From Lachnoclostridium sp. UBA3775 (lineage in GTDB: Bacteria > Bacillota > Clostridia > Lachnospirales > Lachnospiraceae): DNA of 9,696 bases. Position numbers and translations under genes: made by a program. This document shows positions 6,493 through 9,696 of this stretch, piece after piece. The notes beneath the pieces were generated by a model. That model ran no database searches and was not told the origin of the DNA. It saw nothing but the letters and a program-made list of their open reading frames with translations. The stretch's first letter is position 1. Every line of letters starts with the position of its first letter. The DNA lies in the NCBI GenBank assembly GCA_002369525.1, contig DFFN01000212.1, positions 1 through 9,696 of the forward strand. The letters are read 5' to 3'.

Positions 6493-8100
6493 TCAATTAA
6501 ATTTTCTACTGTTTTCCAAATTGGTTTCGGCAATGAGTTCTGCAGCAGTTTTAGCGATTTCAGACGGTATCACTCCGTATTCGGAATATTTTTCTTTAAG
6601 CCTGTCAGCAGCTGCGGAATGCAAGTATACGGCACTGCAGACACGTTCAAACAACACATTTCTGTCTTTACACCTGCCGCATATTGCCGAAAGCATGCCT
6701 GCAAGCACATCTCCGCAGCCGGCCTTTGACATGCCGTTGTTTCCGCAGGTATTGATAAACAGCCTGTGCTTCGTACAGACCATGCTTGATGCATCCTTCA
6801 GCACAAAAATCTGCTCGCTTGCTTCGCATATGATATCCGCAACCCATTTGCTTCCTGCAGAAAGTCTTTCCATCGAAATCGAAAGAAGTCTTGAAAGTTC
6901 TTTACGGTGCGGGGTAAATACCGTTGAAGCCGGAAACATTTTTTCCAGAAGCGATAATCGTTTAATGATTTTTTCTCTATCATCGGCAAATGATTCTTTT
7001 TCGGTAATTTCATCAAGCTTTTCGGCAAGAAGATTTATTGCATCGGCGTCAAGTATCAGTACCCTTTCATCAACTTTCTGCTTTTCTTCATTTTTACATG
7101 AAATAAGATATTCGAGGATTTTCCGGCAGTTCTCTCCTTTCCCGGCCCCCGGTCCGAAAAGAACAGTATCATATCTGTTGTTGTTAAGCCTGTTAATTAT
7201 TTCTTCCTTTTCGCAGATCAAAAGCTCGGGTACGGCTCCGACTGCGATCTTTCTTACGCTTTTATCGGAGCAGAGGGTCACATAGCCCGCTCCAAGTCTG
7301 TATGCCGCATTTGATGACAGAACTGCCGCCCCCGGTATTTTTTCACAGCCGCATATAAGCAGAGCATTGCAATAACTACCCTTATTTGAGGTTTCAAATC
7401 TTTCCGGCAAACGGCTTACAGCGGTATTTATGTCACAGATTTCGACAAACCGATAATTTCCTTCATTCGACGCTTTATCTTCAAAAAATCCAAGATCAAA
7501 GCCTATATCCTTTACCTTTACTTTTCCGCAATATTCCTTACCGGGATAAAGGACATGCGCATATTTCATAAAGCCGAAGGTTACAGTCATATCGGCTTTA
7601 ACAGCATTTTCATATACCTTACCGTTAGATGAGTTAACACCGCTCGGCACATCCACCGAGATTACCTTCGAACCATAAGCATAGGATTCATTTACAAGCT
7701 CTATCGCCTTTTTGAAGCAGCCTTCCGGTTCTCTGTTAAGGCCCGTGCCAAAAATACCGTCAACAGTTATTTCGGCATTTTTAAAATTGACTTCTTCATC
7801 TCCCGAATATTCAAGACCTGTTTTTGTGACTTTGCAGATCCTTACTTTACTCCCTTTTCCCTTAAGGATCCTTCCAAGTACCAAAGCATCCGCTCCGTTA
7901 TTTCCCGGACCGGCAAAGCATAATATCCTGTTTCTTCTGTTGAAACTTTCTTCTATGTACTCAGACATTGCATAAGCGGCTCTTTCAATAAGAGTTTCGG
8001 ATGACGTGCCTGCTTCGATTGTATATTCGTCGAGCTTCTTTGACTCTTTCGAGTCCAGAATTATATTTTTAATATTATCGATTTTCATGTCAGATTGCAT
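6493..8100 (-). CDS. nnr: Bifunctional NAD(P)H-hydrate epimerase / ADP-dependent (S)-NAD(P)H-hydrate dehydratase
   Basis: The enzyme repairs hydrated NADH and NADPH: the N-terminal domain epimerises R and S hydrates, and the C-terminal domain dehydrates the S form using ADP. The 535 residues match the fused YjeF/Nnr layout. Epimerase marks are FAGPGNNGAD (62-71), DGIFGTGL (114-121) and SVDVPSGV (149-155 region). Dehydratase marks are NKGSYCN (239-245), IPGAAVLSSNAAYRLGAG (255-272), FGPGAG (315-320), LILDADAINLL (348-358), FTPHRKEL (395-402) and GNNGMSKAGCGDVLAG with catalytic-type D464. The usual GGDG after GNN reads GADA, and the usual GSGD reads GCGD. The start is uncertain between ATG 8100 and ATG 8088. 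Neither has a normal ribosome binding site; a GGGG (8101-8104) abuts the first and lies 12 bases from the second. It is divergent from the ABC-F gene and is closed by the terminator at 6334-6370. Confidence 0.93.
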   Translation of the reverse strand: MQSDMKIDNIKNIILDSKESKKLDEYTIEAGTSSETLIERAAYAMSEYIEESFNRRNRILCFAGPGNNGADALVLGRILKGKGSKVRICKVTKTGLEYSGDEEVNFKNAEITVDGIFGTGLNREPEGCFKKAIELVNESYAYGSKVISVDVPSGVNSSNGKVYENAVKADMTVTFGFMKYAHVLYPGKEYCGKVKVKDIGFDLGFFEDKASNEGNYRFVEICDINTAVSRLPERFETSNKGSYCNALLICGCEKIPGAAVLSSNAAYRLGAGYVTLCSDKSVRKIAVGAVPELLICEKEEIINRLNNNRYDTVLFGPGAGKGENCRKILEYLISCKNEEKQKVDERVLILDADAINLLAEKLDEITEKESFADDREKIIKRLSLLEKMFPASTVFTPHRKELSRLLSISMERLSAGSKWVADIICEASEQIFVLKDASSMVCTKHRLFINTCGNNGMSKAGCGDVLAGMLSAICGRCKDRNVLFERVCSAVYLHSAAADRLKEKYSEYGVIPSEIAKTAAELIAETNLENSRKFN

Positions 8101-8133
8101 CCCCGTTTTAATGGATTATTTTTTATTTACAAT

Positions 8134-8161
8134 ATTTTAACATAGTTTTTCATATATTCAA
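8134..8161 (-). promoter_or_regulatory. Probable nnr promoter
   Basis: The minus strand reads TTGAAT (8161-8156), a 16-bp spacer, then TAAAAT (8139-8134) preceded by TGT, which forms an extended -10. Transcription would start near 8127, leaving a short leader before either candidate start codon. Confidence 0.55.
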
Positions 8162-8195
8162 AGTTTTTATTGGCGGATTTCGGAGGAATTTCTGT

Positions 8196-8224
8196 TTTAC
8201 ATATTCACAGATATATGTTATTAT
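8196..8224 (+). promoter_or_regulatory. Probable promoter of the ABC-F gene
   Basis: TTTACA (8196-8201) is separated by 17 bp from TATTAT (8219-8224). Transcription would start near 8231, giving a leader of about 36 bases. No long regulatory leader with an upstream peptide or attenuator, as found before some inducible resistance ABC-F genes, fits in that space. Confidence 0.6.
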
Positions 8225-8266
8225 ATATTTCAGCGCCAAAATCAGTTTTACACTAAAAGGATTATT

Positions 8267-9696
8267 ATGATACTTCAGATTTCAAACATAAGCAAAAGCT
8301 TCGGAACCGATGTTATTCTTGACAACATTTCATTTCACCTCGAAGATCATGAAAAGGCGGCTCTCATCGGTCTTAACGGGGCCGGAAAGTCCACGCTGTT
8401 TAAAATCATAGTCGGCGAATTGCCTGCAGATAACGGCAGCGTGATCATCGGCAGGGATAAAAAGCTCGGATACCTCGCCCAGCATCAGGATTTTAATTCG
8501 GATAATTCAATCTACGATGAAATCCTCCTGATGAAGAAAGAAGTGCTCGAGCTTGAAAAAACGATGAGAAGCCTTGAATATGAGATGCAGTTTTCCGAGG
8601 GAGAAAAGCTCGGAGAGCTCATGAAACGCTATACCGACGCACAGCATTCCTACGAAAAAGAAAACGGTTATGCCTACAAGAGCGAAGTCACCGGTGTTTT
8701 AAAGGGCCTCGGTTTTACCGAGGATGAATTTGACAAAAAGGTAGTAACGCTTTCGGGAGGACAGAAAACCAGAGTTGCTCTTGCCAAGCTTCTTTTGATG
8801 AAGCCGGATATCATACTCCTCGACGAGCCCATAAACCATCTGGATCTTCCTTCTATCTCATGGCTCGAAAACTATCTTTCCAATATCGGTTCAGCCGTGC
8901 TGATAATCGCTCATGACCGTTATTTTATCAACCGTATTGCAACTAAGATAATCGAACTTGAAAACACCCGCTCCCGTGTCTATGCGGGCAATTATGACGA
9001 TTATTCCGCCAAAAAGGCAATGCTGCGTCAGGCAGAGCTTAACGCCTATCTCAAGCAGCAGGAAGAAATCAGGCATCAGGAGGAGGTAATAACCAAATTA
9101 AAATCATTTAACCGCGAAAAATCCATTAAACGTGCCGAAAGCCGGGAAAAAATGCTGGATAAAATCGAAAGACTTGACAAGCCGGCCGGCGAAGCCGATA
9201 CCATGAGGCTTAAGCTGACACCGGGTATATTAAGCGGAAACGATGTTCTTACCATAAAGGGACTTTCAAAAGCCTACGGCAGCCACACTCTTTTTACCGA
9301 TTTTGACTGTCTTATAAAAAGAGGCCAGAAAGTCGCTGTCATCGGAGCAAACGGGACAGGAAAAACAACGCTTTTAAAGATATTGAGGGGCAAGGTGCTT
9401 CCCGATTCCGGCAGCTTTACCTACGGTGCAAAGGTATATTCGGGTTATTACGATCAGGAACAGCAGGTACTTGATGATAACAAAACCGTGTTTGACGAGC
9501 TGCATGATGCATATCCCGATATGGACAACACAAGGGTCAGAAATACTCTTGCCGCTTTTCTGTTTACCGGCGATGATGTTTTCAAATTGATAAAAGAGCT
9601 TTCGGGAGGCGAACGCGGGCGTGTCTCGCTTGCAAAGCTGATGCTTTCGGACTCCAATCTCCTGCTTCTTGACGAGCCTACCAACCACCTTGACAT
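8267..9696 (+). CDS. ydiF: ABC-F family ATPase, YdiF-like (3' end outside window)
   Basis: ABC-F proteins are soluble tandem ATPases that bind the ribosomal E site and act on stalled or antibiotic-bound ribosomes; they are not transporters. The ATG at 8267 follows AAAAGG by six bases, and 476 codons are present. B. subtilis YdiF has about 640 residues, so roughly a quarter is missing. Domain 1 has Walker A GLNGAGKST (35-43), signature LSGGQ (162-166) and Walker B LLDEPINHLD (184-193). Residues about 245-310 form the charged helical linker that contacts tRNA, ending in NREKSIKRAESREKML. Domain 2 has Walker A GANGTGKTT (360-368), LSGGE (445-449) and DEPTNHLD (469-476), where the window stops. 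The opening MILQISNISKSFG and the GYYDQEQQ segment closely match YdiF as I recall it. In domain 1 the near-invariant Thr of DEPTNHLD is Ile189. Resistance function cannot be claimed from this sequence. Confidence 0.92.
   Translation, partial: MILQISNISKSFGTDVILDNISFHLEDHEKAALIGLNGAGKSTLFKIIVGELPADNGSVIIGRDKKLGYLAQHQDFNSDNSIYDEILLMKKEVLELEKTMRSLEYEMQFSEGEKLGELMKRYTDAQHSYEKENGYAYKSEVTGVLKGLGFTEDEFDKKVVTLSGGQKTRVALAKLLLMKPDIILLDEPINHLDLPSISWLENYLSNIGSAVLIIAHDRYFINRIATKIIELENTRSRVYAGNYDDYSAKKAMLRQAELNAYLKQQEEIRHQEEVITKLKSFNREKSIKRAESREKMLDKIERLDKPAGEADTMRLKLTPGILSGNDVLTIKGLSKAYGSHTLFTDFDCLIKRGQKVAVIGANGTGKTTLLKILRGKVLPDSGSFTYGAKVYSGYYDQEQQVLDDNKTVFDELHDAYPDMDNTRVRNTLAAFLFTGDDVFKLIKELSGGERGRVSLAKLMLSDSNLLLLDEPTNHLD

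Noticed and set aside
6425..7285. 286-codon plus-strand frame opposite the 3' half of nnr
   Set aside because: It is antisense to a clear dehydratase domain. Its serine/leucine-rich translation shows no domain or motif.
8179..8266. A second TTCGGAGGAATT, the same 12 bases that precede the upp start, upstream of the ABC-F gene with an open frame joining it
   Set aside because: No ATG, GTG or TTG follows at a workable distance; only a CTG at 8192 does. The site also lies upstream of the better promoter, and the extra 25 residues would not fit the YdiF-like N-terminus.

Overview
The window looks like chromosomal DNA from a Clostridia-type Firmicute, most probably a Lachnospiraceae relative. The clues are moderately low GC, strong GGAGG ribosome binding sites, consensus sigma-A promoters, a B. 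subtilis YdiF-like ABC-F protein, RlmH and Upp of Firmicute type, and a bifunctional Nnr. The family-level assignment is inference from gene content; no 16S gene or other marker is present.

Layout. Positions 1-3298 (minus strand) hold the first 1099 codons of one very large gene whose 3' end lies outside the window. It encodes a lysine/glutamate-rich protein with a papain-like Gln/Cys/His/Asp arrangement near its N-terminus (Q168, C174, H297, D313) and long charged coiled coils, including a 21-bp tandem repeat. Its promoter carries an extended -10 and two adjacent 11-bp direct repeats. Next come hisA of the eukaryotic/HIS6 type (3384-4172, minus) and, divergently, upp (4267-4902, plus). upp converges with rlmH (4907-5386, minus) with a gap of only 4 bp. 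rlmH is the second gene of a two-gene operon behind a CBS/CorC-type gene (5394-6260, minus), which has a near-consensus promoter and a start corrected by its ribosome binding site. Positions 6261-6492 contain that promoter, a strong minus-strand terminator and a short coding-like remnant with no start codon. The bifunctional NAD(P)H-hydrate repair gene nnr (6493-8100, minus) is divergent from a YdiF-like ABC-F ATPase gene (8267 onward, plus), which is cut by the window end after 476 codons.

How the genes fit together. The right two thirds is housekeeping: uracil salvage (Upp), one histidine-pathway enzyme (HisA), ribosome modification (RlmH), a possible ribosome- or ion-linked CBS protein, repair of damaged NAD(P)H (Nnr) and a ribosome-associated ABC-F. 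The left third is accessory in character. The large cysteine-peptidase-like coiled-coil protein is the best candidate for something undescribed. No CRISPR array, insertion sequence, tRNA or rRNA was seen. No stretch above 300 bases lacks a gene.
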